Of a stretch of 64,000 nt of DNA, positions 41,202 to 52,570 are shown one piece after another. The translations under genes were made by a program, and so were the position numbers. Below the pieces are notes generated by a model, which was not told where the DNA came from, made no database searches, and was given only the letters and a program-made list of their open reading frames with translations. This DNA comes from Thermocladium modestius JCM 10088 (GTDB lineage Archaea > Thermoproteota > Thermoprotei > Thermoproteales > Thermocladiaceae): positions 59,439 to 123,438 of the forward strand of contig BBBF01000002.1 in assembly GCA_001315925.1 (NCBI GenBank), in the 5' to 3' direction. How positions within the stretch are numbered: position 1 is the stretch's first letter; the number at the start of each line of letters is the position of its first letter.

Positions 41202-42434
41202 ATGGTAACGCAATCGCTTCCTCAGGTTGGGGTGGTCGGCAAGCCGAACGTGGGTAAGTCCACGTTCTTCGCCGCCGCAACATGATAGACGTCAAGATCG
41301 CGCCCTACCCCCCCTTCACCACGGTTGAGCCCAACGTGGGGATCGGGCACGTCAGGATAAAGTGCGTGTGCACGGAGCTGGGCGTGAGGGATGATCCGAG
41401 GAACTCCATTTGCTTGGAGGGCAATAGGCTGGTCCCCCCCGTGGAGTTAATAGACGTGGCTGGACTCGTGCCCGGGGCCTGGCAGGGCCGCGGCCTGGGC
41501 AATCAATTCCTGGACCACCTTCGCCGCGCGTCGGCGTTGATACACGTGGTGGACGCCTCGGGGGGGGAACTGACGAGGAGGGCCGCCTGGCCAGGCCTGG
41601 ATCCCGCGATCCAATGCTGGACGTGGAGTTCCTGGAGGGAGAGGTCACTATGTGGATGATTCAAATAATGAGGAAGGATTGGGATAAGATGGCTAGGCTG
41701 GTCGATTACGCCAAGAAGCCCCTTGTGGGGGGGGTGCTATACGATCACTTGAGCGGTTTAGGCATCAGCGAAGCAGTGATAAGCGCGACCCTGGTGGAGT
41801 TGGGCCTAGATAAGAAACCCCCCCTCCACTCCTGGAGCGAGGATGACCTAAGGCAGTTCATGGGGCTTCTCAGAAGTAGGTCGAAGCCCATGGTGATCGC
41901 GGCCAATAAGATAGACGTGCCTGAGGCCGAGGATAACGTGAAGCGGATGATGAAGGAGCTGGGGGACAGGGTGATCCCGACTAGCGCTGAGGCGGAGTTA
42001 GCGTTGAGGAAGGCGGCGGGCAAGGGATTGGTGAAGTACATACCGGGCGATCCATCGTTCGAGGTGGTGGCGAGGGACCTGCCCCAGGCCCAGAGGGCCG
42101 CGTTGGATAGGATAGCCGACCTCATGAGGAGGTGGGGGGGAGGCACCGGCGTCGTGCAGGCCATAAATAAGACCGTGCTGGGCGTCTTAGGCATGGTGGC
42201 GGTGTATCCGGTGGCTGATGAGAAGAGGTTCACGGACACGGAGGGCCGCGTCCTCCCCGACGTGGTTCTAGTGCCGGGGGGGATTACACGGTGCTGGATC
42301 TGGCCAAGTCCATACACAGCGACGTTGCCTCTAAGGCCATGTTTGCCATAGACGCGGTGAGCGGGAGGAGGCTGGGGGGGCTGGATGCCAAGGTATGGCA
42401 TAGAGCCGTCATCAGAATAGTCACCTCGAAGTGA
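41202..42434 (+). CDS. YchF/OLA1-related GTPase, archaeal
   Basis: About 400 residues. G1 [20 protein letters not shown], then [20 protein letters not shown]3 [29 protein letters not shown]4 [15 protein letters not shown] and G5-like [15 protein letters not shown]. The C-terminal TGS-like domain has [20 protein letters not shown] and, after a run correction near 42277, [20 protein letters not shown]. This is the archaeal branch of the Obg/YchF superfamily, a translation-associated P-loop NTPase. NKxD in G4 favours GTP, unlike true YchF. ATG 41202 is about 26 bases after TTTTTTATTC; an ATG at 41193 is also possible. Frames break near 41283, 41562-41610 and others. Confidence 0.85.
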
Positions 42435-42554
42435 GGCTCCTTATGTCACTTTATCCTCAATTAACGGTAATTTACTGGAAGAATGATAATATATTATGGA
42501 TTATAATAGTTAATTAGTCGGTTATTCTTATATTATGATGGGCTTTATGGTTCC

Positions 42555-43649
42555 ATGGATGCCGAACTAGTCAAGGGGGGGCAGGTCAATAAATCCATAC
42601 TGGAGCTGGAGGATATGGTCAAGGACGAGCGGGCCTTCCTGGGCTTCCTGGAGAAGTGGGTGCAGAGCTCGTGGAGGTGGGTGAAGGAGGATAAGTACAA
42701 GGCAATGCTTCGAATAGAGGCAACTACATTGAGGGAGGTGCGGGCCTTCCTGGACTCACGGGGATTCACAGAGGCCCTCGCCCCCCCAATAGTGGGCCCC
42801 CCCGTCACGGATCCCGGCATAAGGGGCGCCAAGCAAGCCACGATAGATTTCTACGGCCATGAGTATAAGGTGATGAGCAGCGCCATACTGTACAAGCAGT
42901 ACCTGGCTCATCGCTGGATAAGGTGTACTTCGTCTCCCCCCCAACATAAGGCTCGAGCCCAACGACAGCGCATTGACGGGGAGGCACTTAGTTGAGTTCT
43001 ACCAAGTGGATCTAGAGGTCAGGGGAGCGTCCCTGGAGGAGGTCATATCGCTCGCGGAGGACTTGGTGGAGAGCGTTGTGAAGGCCGTGGAGGAGGAGCA
43101 CTGGAGGGACTTGGAGAGGATGGGGAGGACGCCGCCCCCCCAATTCAAGCGCCCCCCCTTCAAGCGGTACACGCACGCCGAGGCAGTGGAGCTAGCCAAC
43201 AAGCTGGGCTGCAGCAACCCGCGCAACACGGAGTTGAGGTGGGAGTGCGAGAAGACGATATCGGCCCACCACGGATCCCCCCCGCTGGCCGTGTACGAGT
43301 ACCCCAAGGGCTCTAGGGGGGGCTTCTACGACAGGGAGGACCCCGGCAGGCCGGGCTATTTACGGGACTTCGACCTGCTCTACCAGAGGGATTCGGGGGG
43401 GAGGCCGTGTCCGGCGCGGAGAGGGAGTTCGAGCCCGCCAGGGTAATAGCAAGGATGAGGGAGTCAGGCGAGGATCCCAATAAGTACAGGTGGTACTTGG
43501 AAATGCTGAAGGAGAACTACCCCCCTCCAAACGGCGGGGGGGTTCGGCATAGGGGGGGTGGAGAGGCTGGTTAGGTACATATGCGGGCTGAGGGGGGGGT
43601 TTGGGAGGCGCGGCCCTACCCCAAGGTGGCCGGCATAGTCTCTCCCTAG
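42555..43649 (+). CDS. AsnRS-related asparagine synthetase (class II synthetase core)
   Basis: About 350 residues. Class II aminoacyl-tRNA synthetase catalytic core without the N-terminal OB-fold anticodon domain: RIEATTLREVRAFLDSRGFT (motif 1 region), RHLVEFYQVDLEVRG (motif 2), and FGIGVERLVRYICGLRG (motif 3, Arg). YKVMSSAILYKQYLAHRLD and VSPNIRLEPNDS match AsnRS. Archaeal proteins of this form (PAB0105-like) make asparagine from aspartate, ammonia and ATP rather than charging tRNA; that assignment rests on the missing OB-fold. Frames break near 42920-42945, 43397-43410 and 43520-43605. Followed by glutamate synthase and SHMT genes. Confidence 0.8.
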
Positions 43650-43659
43650 GCGATGACGC

Positions 43660-45078
43660 GTGTCAAGCATAGCGATAAAGGCTGCAGAGCTCGTCGTTAA
43701 GATAAAGGCAAGACTAGCGGCCTTCCGGGGATTGAGGGAATTCATGGATGATTACCCATTCGACGAGATATCCATGAAGGCCTTGAGGGGGGGGAGGGAG
43801 GGGGGGCGTACCCGTTCGGCGAGGTGGGCACCTACGGGGGGGCCGCCGTCCTAGGCGCCTCGGTGAGCCGCCGATCGTATCCCAGGTTCTATCCCTCGAT
43901 GACTTGGTGCTGTACCCGCCCGCCTTCACGCCGCGCAGGCTTGAGAAGATGGCGGAGCTACTGCGGGAGCAGTCTTCACGGACGTGAACCTGGAGACCGA
44001 GCTGGGCGGCTTCAAGTCCGCCGCGCCATTCGTAGTGGCATCCATGGGGGGGGTCGACGGACATAGCGAGTAGGTACTCCATTCAAATAGCCAAGGCAGC
44101 CGCGGCGGAGGGCGTGCCCATGGGGGGGATAGGCGAGAACGTGGCTACCGTGAGGGGGGGCTATGGAGCCAGGAGAAGCAAGCTCCACCCATCCTTCAAG
44201 GAGAGGGTAATGGCGTACCTGGGGGGGAACTTGGATGGGAGGGGGGGGAGTATTCATACAGCAAAACGTGGAGGATTCCTACGATGAGCACTGGAACAAG
44301 GTGTACAGCGATAAGGACTTGGAGCCATTCATAGAGGAGGGCCGCGTTGGGTTCGAGGTGAAGGTGGGCCAGGGAGCGAAGCCGGGGGGGCTCGGCGGCG
44401 TGATAAGGATGAGGAAGGAGGATGCAATCAAGGTGAGGGATAAGTATCACTTCCTTGAGGATCCATTGACGGCTAAGGGGGGGAAGTACGTGGAGAGGTA
44501 CTCCGTGCCGGGCACCTTCACGCCGGACATATTGAGGGGGGGCACGATAAGGATGATGAGGAACAATTATCCGCGGGCCAAGATATGGATAAAGACGGGC
44601 CCCTACAGGGATGTGGCGGAGATAATAAGGATAGCGAGCGAGGAGGGGGGGGCGGATGCCGTGGTGATTGATGGAAAGGAGGGAGGAACGGGCATGGCTC
44701 CCTCCACGGCAATGAAGGAGCTGGGCTACCCGACCGTGGTGGGCCTCAAGAAGATAATGGACGCGAGGCTGGGCGGCGCTGGGCTGGGTCTCCTCGTAGC
44801 GGGTAGGTTATTTAATGGAGCGCACGTGGTGAAATCCATCGCGTTGGGCGCGAGCGGGATATACGTTGGCCGCCCCCCTAATCCTGGCAGCAATGATAAG
44901 GGGGGGTGAGAAGGGGGGGGTTAGGAATTACATAGAGGCGGTTAAGGTGGAGACCCAAATGCTCGTGTCAGCGCTGGGCAAGTACGACGTTAGGGAGGTC
45001 TCCAGGGAGGACGTGGCGTCCCTCAACCAGGACTTGGCGAGGATGTTCGGGATACCCTACGTATACTCCAGGGAATGA
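43660..45078 (+). CDS. Glutamate synthase-type FMN-binding domain protein
   Basis: About 460 residues consisting only of the FMN/Fe-S synthase domain of GltB. Evidence: LGGFKSAAPFVVASMGSTDI, MGIGENVATVRGYGARRSKL, VGFEVKVGQGAKPGLGGVIR, RAKIWIKTGPYRDVAEIIRI, GADAVVIDGKEGGTGMAPST and SIALGASGIYVGRP. The amidotransferase and C-terminal domains of bacterial GltB are absent, as in archaeal GltB2-like proteins, so ammonia or a separate glutaminase would be needed. Frames break repeatedly between 43790 and 44060 and near 44230 and 44870. It starts ten bases after the AsnA-like stop, so is probably in its operon. Confidence 0.85.
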
Positions 45079-45118
45079 CAGGCGCAGTGTTTAATAGCAC
45101 CGCCCATCGATTCCATTA

Positions 45119-46442
45119 ATGAGGGAGGAGGAAGCAATAGCCGCGCTCTCCAAGCTGCGCGCCATAATGGATCGTCACAATAATTGGAGGCGGAGGGAGA
45201 CCATTAACCTCATACCGAGCGAGAACGTGATGTCCCCCCCTGGCCGAGTACTTCTACCTCAACGACATGATGGGGCGATACGCGGAGGGAACAATTGGGA
45301 AGAGGTATTACCAGGGAGTCTCCTTAGTGGATGAGGCGGAGCAGATGCTGGTGGACTTGATGTCGTCCCTGTTCTCGTCCAGATTCACCGACGTGAGGCC
45401 CATATCGGGCACCGTGGCTAACATGGCGGTGTACCACTCCGTGGCCGGGCTCGGGGGGGAGAAGATAGCATCGCTGCCGACCGCGGCCGGCGGCCACATA
45501 AGCCATAACGAGACTGGGGGGGCTCCTAAGGCGTTTGGCTTGAGGGTGTCCTACCTTCCCTGGAGCCAGGAGAACTTCAACGTGGACGTCGATGCCGCGA
45601 GGAGGCTCATAGCGGAGGAAAGGCCCAAGCTGGTGCTTCTGGGAGCATCCCTCTACCTATTCCCCCCCCACCCCCCCATCAAGGAGTTGGCGGATGCGGC
45701 CCACGAGGTTGGCGCCGTCTTAATGCATGACTCGGCGCACGTGCTCGGCTTGATAGCCGGCCATCAATTCCCCAACCCCCTAGAGCTTGGGGGGGCCGAC
45801 ATAATGACGTCCTCCACACACAAGACGTTCCCAGGCCCCCAGGGCGGGGGGGTCATCTTCACGACGAGGGAGGATTTATTCAAGGAGATACAGAGATCGG
45901 TGTTTCCCGTGATGACCTCCAACTACCACTTGCATAGGTATGCATCAACGATAGTGACCGCCATAGAGATGTCCACGTACGGGGGGGATGAGTATGCCGC
46001 CACGGTGAGAAGTAACGCAAAGGCCTTGGCGGAGCAGCTTCACGCGAATGGCTTGCCCGTGGTGGCTGAGGAGCATGGGTTCACGGCCACTCACCAAGTT
46101 GCCATGGATGTATCGAAGTTCGGGGGGGGAGGAGGGCCGATCGCCAAGGCATTGGAGGATGCCAATATAATAGTAAATAAGAACATGCTTCCATGGGATA
46201 AGAGCCCCCCCGTCAAGCCAAGCGGGATACGGATGGGCGTCCAAGAAATGACTAGGATGGGGATGGGCAAGGGAGAGATGGCCGCGGTGGCGGAGTTGAT
46301 CGCCAAGGTCGTAATCAAGGGAGTGGAGCCATCCAAGGTGAAGCCCGAAGTGGTGGAGCTGCGCCGTGGCTTCACGAAGGTTAGGTACGGCTTTGACCTA
46401 AGCACCCTGGGATTGAACTGCCCCTGCCTACCGCTTCTATAA
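45119..46442 (+). CDS. glyA: Serine hydroxymethyltransferase
   Basis: About 435 residues. [96 protein letters not shown] and the PLP-binding lysine in [17 protein letters not shown]. It exchanges glycine and serine with a one-carbon unit, in archaea often using a modified pterin, which links loosely to the DHPS-like gene. The frame breaks only at the 7-C run 45234-45240 (five would give [17 protein letters not shown]); other 6-7 base runs add apparent Gly or Pro residues. It is the third gene of the nitrogen cluster. Confidence 0.95.
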
Positions 46443-46613
46443 ATTGAGCCTCCCCCCTAGCTGCATTAATGGGGGGGGCTTTAAAATGTTGATTTTCTTC
46501 CCTGTCCTGCCTATTGAGCATTGATAGGCCCCATCGCTGCCTGGCTGCAATGGGTTTAGGCAGTCACCGCTTAATTTTTCGATTAGATAACTATATTAAA
46601 TTATAGAATTAAA

Positions 46614-47173
46614 TTATAGACTGATTATCTTCTCCAGCAAGTCCTTGTGGTTTTTCTCGTCGTTTATTATGCTCTGTATCAGCACTTGAGTCACTTGGAC
46701 TCGGGGGGGTCAGCCGACGTCGGTATGGCGCTCGAGAGGAACTCGTAGCTGGTTAGCTGGGTTTCCTCTATGTCCTCGAGCCGCTCGAGTTTCTTGGCTA
46801 TATCCTTTAGTTCCCTGGTGCCTATGGGGGGCCGCGCATGTTGTTCCTCACGTCCTTTATTATCTCCATCATTTGAGACACCATAGCGTCCAAGTTCCTT
46901 CTCTGACTTATCACGGATTCTATGTTTGCGCGCATTCTAACCGTGTTTATCAGTAAATCCTCCACCAGCGTCAGGACGTCCTTGTGCTTGAGGGAGTCAT
47001 GGTAAATTATCTGGAACACAGTCTTCACGAGGGGGATCGCTGGCCCTATTGCTCAGCTCACCGTATAGGAGGGCCGCCTCGCCCTCTATGTATTCCCCCC
47101 CATCCTTCAGGATTATAAGGATATTGTCCTCAAGCGTTCCTATGTTGTCCATGAGGCGTTCATGTTGCAGCAT
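46614..47173 (-). CDS. Ferritin-like protein with internal duplication
   Basis: About 185 residues from ATG 47173 (MLQHERLMDNIGTLED); ATG 47152 is favoured if the TTAAAA at about 47177 is the TATA box. Two helical hairpins share a pattern: EGEAALLYGELSNRASDP then IIYHDSLKHKDVLTLVEDL, and IEETQLTSYEFLSSAIPTSA then IQSIINDEKNHKDLLEKII. Each carries Glu before and a DxxxH/ExxH set after, as in di-iron ferritin-like domains. A rubrerythrin-like or iron-storage role is a reasonable inference. Frames break at 46706-46712, 46827 and about 47032. The last is DPLVKTVFQ, where a short C/G run differs. Confidence 0.55.
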
Positions 47174-47225
47174 TTTTAACTGTGGCGCTACAATATTCTT
47201 CCCACTCAGCCCGAGGGAGATAGAA

Positions 47226-48334
47226 TTACAGGTCACTTTTAGGCGCGGCCGGCTTCTTCTGCTTATCCCACATCAATTCCTTACTGCGGAGATTCCTCAC
47301 GCTGGCCACGAGCAGGTAAAGCTGCTGAACCATCCATGACCTATAGGCCCCCCCATGCAGCCGCGGCCAGTCCAGCCGCAAGCAAGGCCATTGCCTGCAC
47401 TCCGTGATTCATCAATAGAAGCACAACCGCGGCCGCCAATATCCATGGATTGATAACGTGGAGGTAGAACTCCGTGTAGATTATGGGCTTGAAATCGCTG
47501 GGGGGGTATTCCAGCCTTATGGCCTTTATGAAATTCTGAATCAAGTGCTGTGCCCTCCTCACCTTCCACTTGGAGAAGCCGGCGGTGGGCACCAGCTCAG
47601 CGCAGGTAACGTTCTCGGGAATTATTGATCTGAACCCCATTGCCGCTATCCTGGTGGCTGTGTGGCTATCGTCAGCTCCTATATCTGTAGGGAATCCCCC
47701 CCCTAATTTCATCAGCAAGTCTCTTCTGAACGCCGCTAGTTCGCCGTGGAATATGGGCGTAGCGAACTTCTTGCTCTCCCCCCCCACCCTGAGCACGTTG
47801 TATAGATTCCTATATGAAAGCTCCGTTGAATTGCCAGAGAGGGGGGGGTCTTCACGCATGAAACCGCGCCTATCTTGGGATTGGAGAACCAAGACATCGC
47901 GTTGGGCAATGCATTTGCTCCCCCAAAACGCATCTGCATCCGCTATCACCACCACATCGCCCGTGGCCAACTTCAGCCCAGCATTCAACGCCTCGGCCTT
48001 CCCCCCCCGCCGCTCCTCCTCCCTCAATATCGAAAGTCTCAAGCCGCTTGCCCTGGCCTGCCTCTCCGCCTCATCTGCCGTTCCATCGCTGCTGGAATCT
48101 ACTAATATCACGTTCATTTTATCGAGGGGGATATCCTTGCCCAGCTATGTTGATTATCCTCTTCCCGATCACATCTGCTTCGTTGAAGGTGGGGATTATT
48201 ATGGAGACGCTGGGCAGATCGGCATTCGCTACATCAGGCCATGGCCGCTTCATCCACTTGATCACTGTGGCATAATAGGCAATGGGAACCGCGAAATGCA
48301 GCGTTATCAATGCAATGGCGACCTCCAGTATCAT
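47226..48334 (-). CDS. Membrane glycosyltransferase family 2
   Basis: About 370 residues. N-terminal hydrophobic segment MILEVAIALITLHFAVPIAY, then the GT2 domain: PSVSIIIPTFNEADVIGKRI, MNVILVDSSSDGTADEAERQ, GGKAEALNAGLKLATGDVVV and the DxD motif VIADADAFWG, and ADDSHTATRIAAMGFR. Two C-terminal spans (LHVINPWILAAAVVLLLMNH; MALLAAGLAAAAWGAY) and a cytosolic tail ending KKPAAPKSDL. It should transfer a sugar from an NDP-sugar to a lipid or polymer at the membrane, perhaps for surface glycans. ATG 48334 sits about 26 bases after GCTTTATAAG. Frames break at 48124, about 47930, 47840-47846 and 47350. Confidence 0.85.
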
Positions 48335-48526
48335 TGACTCTCCATTTACCATCTCTTATAAAGCATTGCTGTCATAATGAATTGAATTGTATGCGTTACC
48401 AAAAATTGGACACGCAATTCTCTCCACCGACATACATAGATTACCAAGATCCAATTGATCTATAACATTTGTCTTATTATTAAGGGATTGCGAAAAAGTT
48501 AAAATAGCCAAGGTTTTACTTTGCAT

Positions 48527-49658
48527 ATGTATGATGTAGTCATCATTGGGGGCCGGATCGACGGGCTCCAGCGCTGCGTATCATTTAGCCAAGATGGGCT
48601 ATAGGGTGGCAGTGGTGGATAAGAGGGGGGGAGTCGGGCAAGGCATGACTGCCTACTCATCTGGGATAGTGAGGGCATTCTACAGCGTCAGGGAAGTGGC
48701 CGAGATGGCGTTGTACAGTCTCAAGTTCTTCCAGGGCTTTGAGAGGGAGTTCGGGGGGGTTCCCGCCTACATGAGAACGGGCCTGTTGGTGATAGCGGGC
48801 GATTACTTGAGGGATAACGTGGAGATGTTGAGGAGCATGGGGGGGGTTAGAATTGAGTTGATCGATGCGGAGAGGGTCCACGAGTTAATTGGCGCGGAGA
48901 TAGGCGAGGGAGAGGTAGCAGCATGGGAGGACGATGCGGGTTACGCGGATACCACCATGGTGGCCAACGCATTCGCGACGAGGGCCAAGGAGCTGGGCGC
49001 GTCATTCATTGTGGACGAGGCCAAGCTGGACGTGCGTGGAGGAAGGCCTAGGGCAATTACGTCCAGACACGGCGAGTTGATGGCGGACAAGTACGTGGTG
49101 GCTGTGGGGGGGTTTGGGCCAATAAGGTGCTTCCCGTGGAGTTGCCGCTCAACATCGTGCCCGAGAAGACGCTTAGGGTTAAGGTGGATAGGCGGGTCCC
49201 GATATTCTTCGACGCAATCAATAATTTCTACATGAGGCCTGAGGGGGGGAAAGCAATGCATTGCTAGGAGACTTGGATCCAGGCATGGCCTCCGCCGATC
49301 CCGATTCGTTCAATCCATTGGACAGGCCAGGCATAGATGAGGCCGTGAGGTATATGGAGAGCGCCGCCAAGAGGCTTGGGTGGGCGTCTAACATGGGCTA
49401 CATCGATGGATGGGGGGGCGGTCTCTACGATGTGACGCCGGACTGGATGCCTATATTAGATGAGCCATTAAGGGAATAGTGACCTGCGTAGGACTTAGCG
49501 GCCACGGCTTCAAGCTATCCCCCCCCGCGCTTGGATTGATGGTGGCGGAGATGGTGCGAGATGGCCGTCCCTCATCCTTTGCTGATGTCTTCAGGCTCTC
49601 CAGGTTCAAGGCACTATCCAGCATAAGGAGCAAGTACTCGCAGGGAATACTGGGCTGA
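48527..49658 (+). CDS. FAD-dependent amine/D-amino-acid oxidase (DadA-like)
   Basis: About 370 residues. Dinucleotide-binding start MYDVVIIGAGSTGSSAAYHL, then AKMGYRVAVVDKRG; the observed 5-G run at 48548 must be four for this frame. Further GMTAYSSGIVRAFYSVREVA, MRTGLLVIAGDYL, YADTTMVANAFATRAKELGA, and the C-terminal FAD region YDVTPDWMPILDEPL and CVGLSGHGFKLSPALGLMVA. DAO-family flavoproteins oxidise glycine, sarcosine, proline or D-amino acids. An APC permease gene follows in the same direction, so substrate uptake and oxidation may be linked. TATA-like AGTTAAAATAGC is 26 bases upstream. Other breaks near 49110, 49255 and 49480. Confidence 0.88.
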
Positions 49659-49677
49659 GCCGGGCTTGATTTAATGA

Positions 49678-49728
49678 ATGATAAAAGAGCGGTAGGCCTC
49701 GCCCTTTAGGGCTGGGAGGGGGGGTCAA
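49678..49728 (+). repeat. Palindromic element, copy d
   Basis: TGATAAAAGAGCGGTAGG, then CCTCGCCCTTTAGGGCTGGG and AGGGGGGTCAAG. It begins 20 bases after the stop of the FAD oxidoreductase gene, in the same orientation. The core stem GCCC/GGGC is intact. Confidence 0.7.
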
Positions 49729-49867
49729 GTGCATATATTAGGTTCCTACATCCATGCATAACTGTTATTTCGTACTCCATAGCTTAACCTAGTTGATATT
49801 TATTAGTAGTATAATATAAAATGAAATTAGTAATACTTAAAAATCGATATATATTTTAGTTTATTGC

Positions 49868-51466
49868 ATGAGTGAAGGAGTTCCGCAGGGCAGGCAATTA
49901 AGAAAAGAGCTCTCGTTTACAGAGCTGGTTATAATAGGAGTGGCGGGAGCGTGGGAACGGGGATACTGTTCAGCACCGCCGCCATGACCGGCTCGGCAGG
50001 GCCAGGAAGCGTGTTGGCATGGCTGCTGGGCGGCATATTTTATTTCTTCATAGGACTGACCTACGCGGAGCTTGTGACTACCTACCCGGAGGCAGGCGGG
50101 CCGTCCCGTTATGCCCTATACACCCATGGCTGGTTCACCAACATGATAAACTCTATGGCTGACTTGATTTGGTACATATTCATTCCGCCAATAGAGGCGT
50201 TCGCTGTGGTGGATGGATTGTCCGTCTTCTATCCATCGCTGGTCACCAGCAGCGGCGCGCCAACCCTCCTAGGGGGCCATTGTGGCCGTCATCATCATGT
50301 TGCTCATGATACCGTTCAACTATTATGGGGTTAAGGCATTCGGGCTCTCCACAGCATCGTTTGGCGCCGTGAAGCTGGCGTTCTATATAGCGGTGGCCGG
50401 CGCTCTGGCTGCCGCCTTCTTCGATTCCAAGAACTTATTCGCATACCACGGCTTCCTTCCCTTTGGCTTCACCGGCGTCTTCTTGGCCATACCGTTCGCC
50501 ATGTTCGCGTTCGGCGGCATAAGGGTTCTTCCCGACTACGCGGAGGAGAGCAAGGATTTTAGGAAGCTGCCCTTGGCAATAGTACTGGTGGTCATAGGCC
50601 AATTATTGATCTACTTGCTGCTGGACTTCGTGTTCGTGACCGGCATAAACTGGAGCAAGTTGGGCATGGCGGCAGGCGATTGGGCGTCCGTGTCCTCAAT
50701 ACCTGGCAATCCGTTCATAACAATGGCCCACGATTACAACGCTGAGTTGCTGTTCATCTTGACGGTGATAGTCGGCGTAGTGGGGGGGCCCTTCGTGGTG
50801 GGCTATATATACTTGGGCGGAGGCACGCGTGTCCTCTTCGCTCAGGGACGGACTAGGATAATGCCGAATTTGGTCAAGTACATACATGAGAGGTATTCAA
50901 TACCTTACTGGGCGCTCCTAATAACGGCCCTTGTGGGCGCGGTCCTAGCCTTCCTGGCGGCGCCGGTGCCCAGCATATATGGATTGATAGAGGATGCAGT
51001 GGTGGCGGGCTACCTCGGCTTCAGCGTGAACCCGGTCGCAATGATCGTGTCTCGCAGGCAGGGCGTGACGAAGTATAGAATACCGGGCGGCTCCATAATA
51101 GCGCCGATAGCCTTCGCCTCCGCCGCGTTGATAATATTCTGGAGCGGTTGGGTCACGGTTTACTATGCAGTGATTCTATTAACTGCGGCGGCAGCTATAT
51201 TCGGCATAATACTCCCATTGGTTAGGGGGGGAACGGCTGGGAGAGATTTGAGGCATGTCTTGAACTCGCTGTGGTATATAGCATACATAGCGTTCCTAAC
51301 CGTGATGACTTACATAGGCAGCGACGGCGCATTGAACTTAATATCGTTTAACTACGCGACGCTGATAACCGTGGTGGTATCGCTTGCAGTGTTCTATCCA
51401 TGGGGAGTATTCTCCGGCTTGAAGCAGAAGCTGTCTGATGTCGATTACATGCCGGAGACGCAGTGA
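49868..51466 (+). CDS. APC-superfamily amino-acid permease
   Basis: About 532 residues with some twelve membrane segments. ELSFTELVIIGVAGAVGTGI is the conserved first helix of APC transporters (the written frame loses one base near 49950), followed by YFFIGLTYAELVTTYPEAGG, FGGIRVLPDYAEESKD, TRIMPNLVKYIHERYSIPYW and NPVAMIVSRRQGVTKYRIPG. It takes up amino acids or polyamines by proton symport or exchange. A second break lies near 50270 (LLGAIVAVIIMLLMI). The TATA-like ATCGATATATATTTTAG ends about 12 bases before the ATG, closer than usual, so GTG/ATG choice is uncertain. Functional pairing with the flavoprotein upstream is inferred. Confidence 0.9.
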
Positions 51467-51639
51467 TGGCGAGCCCTTTTGCGTTTCCCTGAATAAAAAT
51501 AAACAAGGTTAATTTTTACAAATGAATATTATTTATTTCATTAGGGAAATGTAGGGCATTTTTCTCTCCAATGCCGTCGTCATCCCTAAAGGGAGGATTG
51601 GGCGGGTTTTATTTTTAAGCGGCCGCTCGCCATCCCTTT

Positions 51640-51873
51640 GTGAAATGCTCCATATGCGGCTCGGAGATAGGCGTCAGCGGCATTGCCTATCTTAGGGGGG
51701 GGCATGGTAATATGCAGCAAGTGCTTTCCCTCATACTACGTGAGGAATTGCCCCCCCTTGGCTACCCGTCGATTACGGGGGGGGAGTCCCCCATCAGTTG
51801 CAAGTACTGCTCGTATAAGCCTCAATGCGATTCACATATAGGCTCCCTGGTCGCCAATAGCAAGGGTGAGTGA
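51640..51873 (+). CDS. Small double zinc-knuckle protein
   Basis: About 77 residues from a GTG start. Two CxxC pairs: MKCSICGSEIG (residues 3-6) and ISCKYCSYKPQCDSH (about 53-63). Between them is a helix (NMQQVLSLILREELPPLGYP). This is a compact zinc-binding module, possibly RNA or protein binding. A TATA-like TTTTATTTTTAAGC about 28 bases upstream fits a leaderless start at the GTG. Its TGA overlaps the ATG of carS (TGATG). Two 7-base runs occur without breaking the frame. Confidence 0.6.
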   Translation: MKCSICGSEIGVSGIAYLRGGHGNMQQVLSLILREELPPLGYPSITGGESPISCKYCSYKPQCDSHIGSLVANSKGE

Positions 51874-52445
51874 TGGCAATGGATTTGGCTAAGCTTGTCG
51901 CGGAGGCATTGATAGTGATTTGGCCGGCATATGTTGCCAATGCCACGCCCGTGGTGGCATCCAAGTTGATCAAGAGGAGAACCCCCATAGATATGGGTCG
52001 GCTCTTCCCAGATGGGAGGAGAATATTTGGGGGGGGATGGCAAGACGATAGAGGGGGGGGTTCGCGTTCGGGGGGGGTGGCGGCGGGGGGGGACGGCGTT
52101 GGGAGGATTGACCATATATATCATTAGTTCATTCATCGGAAATGCATTGCGCTACCCCACCTACTTGGACTGCCTCTCGCTCTCGTTTTGGGCGTTGGTG
52201 GGGGGGGACTTGATAGGTGCTTTCCTGAAGCGTAGAATGGGCCTTCCCCCCCGAGGCGCGCCCGCCCCCCCGCTCTTGGATCAACTGGACTTCCTGGTGG
52301 CCGCCTTGCTTGTGACTAGATTGTTGGACCCCCCCGCCATAGTCTCGCTTCAAGTATTCGTGGCGGCCGTATTGCTCACGCCTCCCATACATTTGGCCAC
52401 CAATGCTGCCGCATATGTGTTGGGGTTGAAGAAGGAGCTTGGTAG
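51873..52445 (+). CDS. carS: CDP-archaeol synthase
   Basis: About 180 residues, five hydrophobic segments. DLAKLVAEALIVIWPAYVAN is followed by RRTPIDMGRLFPDGRRIFGD and GKTIEGFAFGVAAGTALGGL, the CarS signature, then FWALVGDLIGAFLKRRMGL, PLLDQLDFLVAALLVTRL and LLTPPIHLATNAAAYVLGLK. The enzyme makes CDP-archaeol from CTP and digeranylgeranylglyceryl phosphate, a committed step in ether-lipid synthesis. The corrected C-terminus is likely KKELW with the stop at 52443-52445. The middle (52030-52110) is badly frameshifted by four long G runs. Confidence 0.88.
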
Positions 52446-52570
52446 ATGGGCTCCAAGTCATCGAGGGCTCGCCGGTGATTGGGGATTGGGACGTGTTTTT
52501 CAGTTATTCGTGGGATTCTCCGTCGGGAAAAGTTTTTAAGTGGTGCGTGGGAATGGGGGGGTTATAGGTT

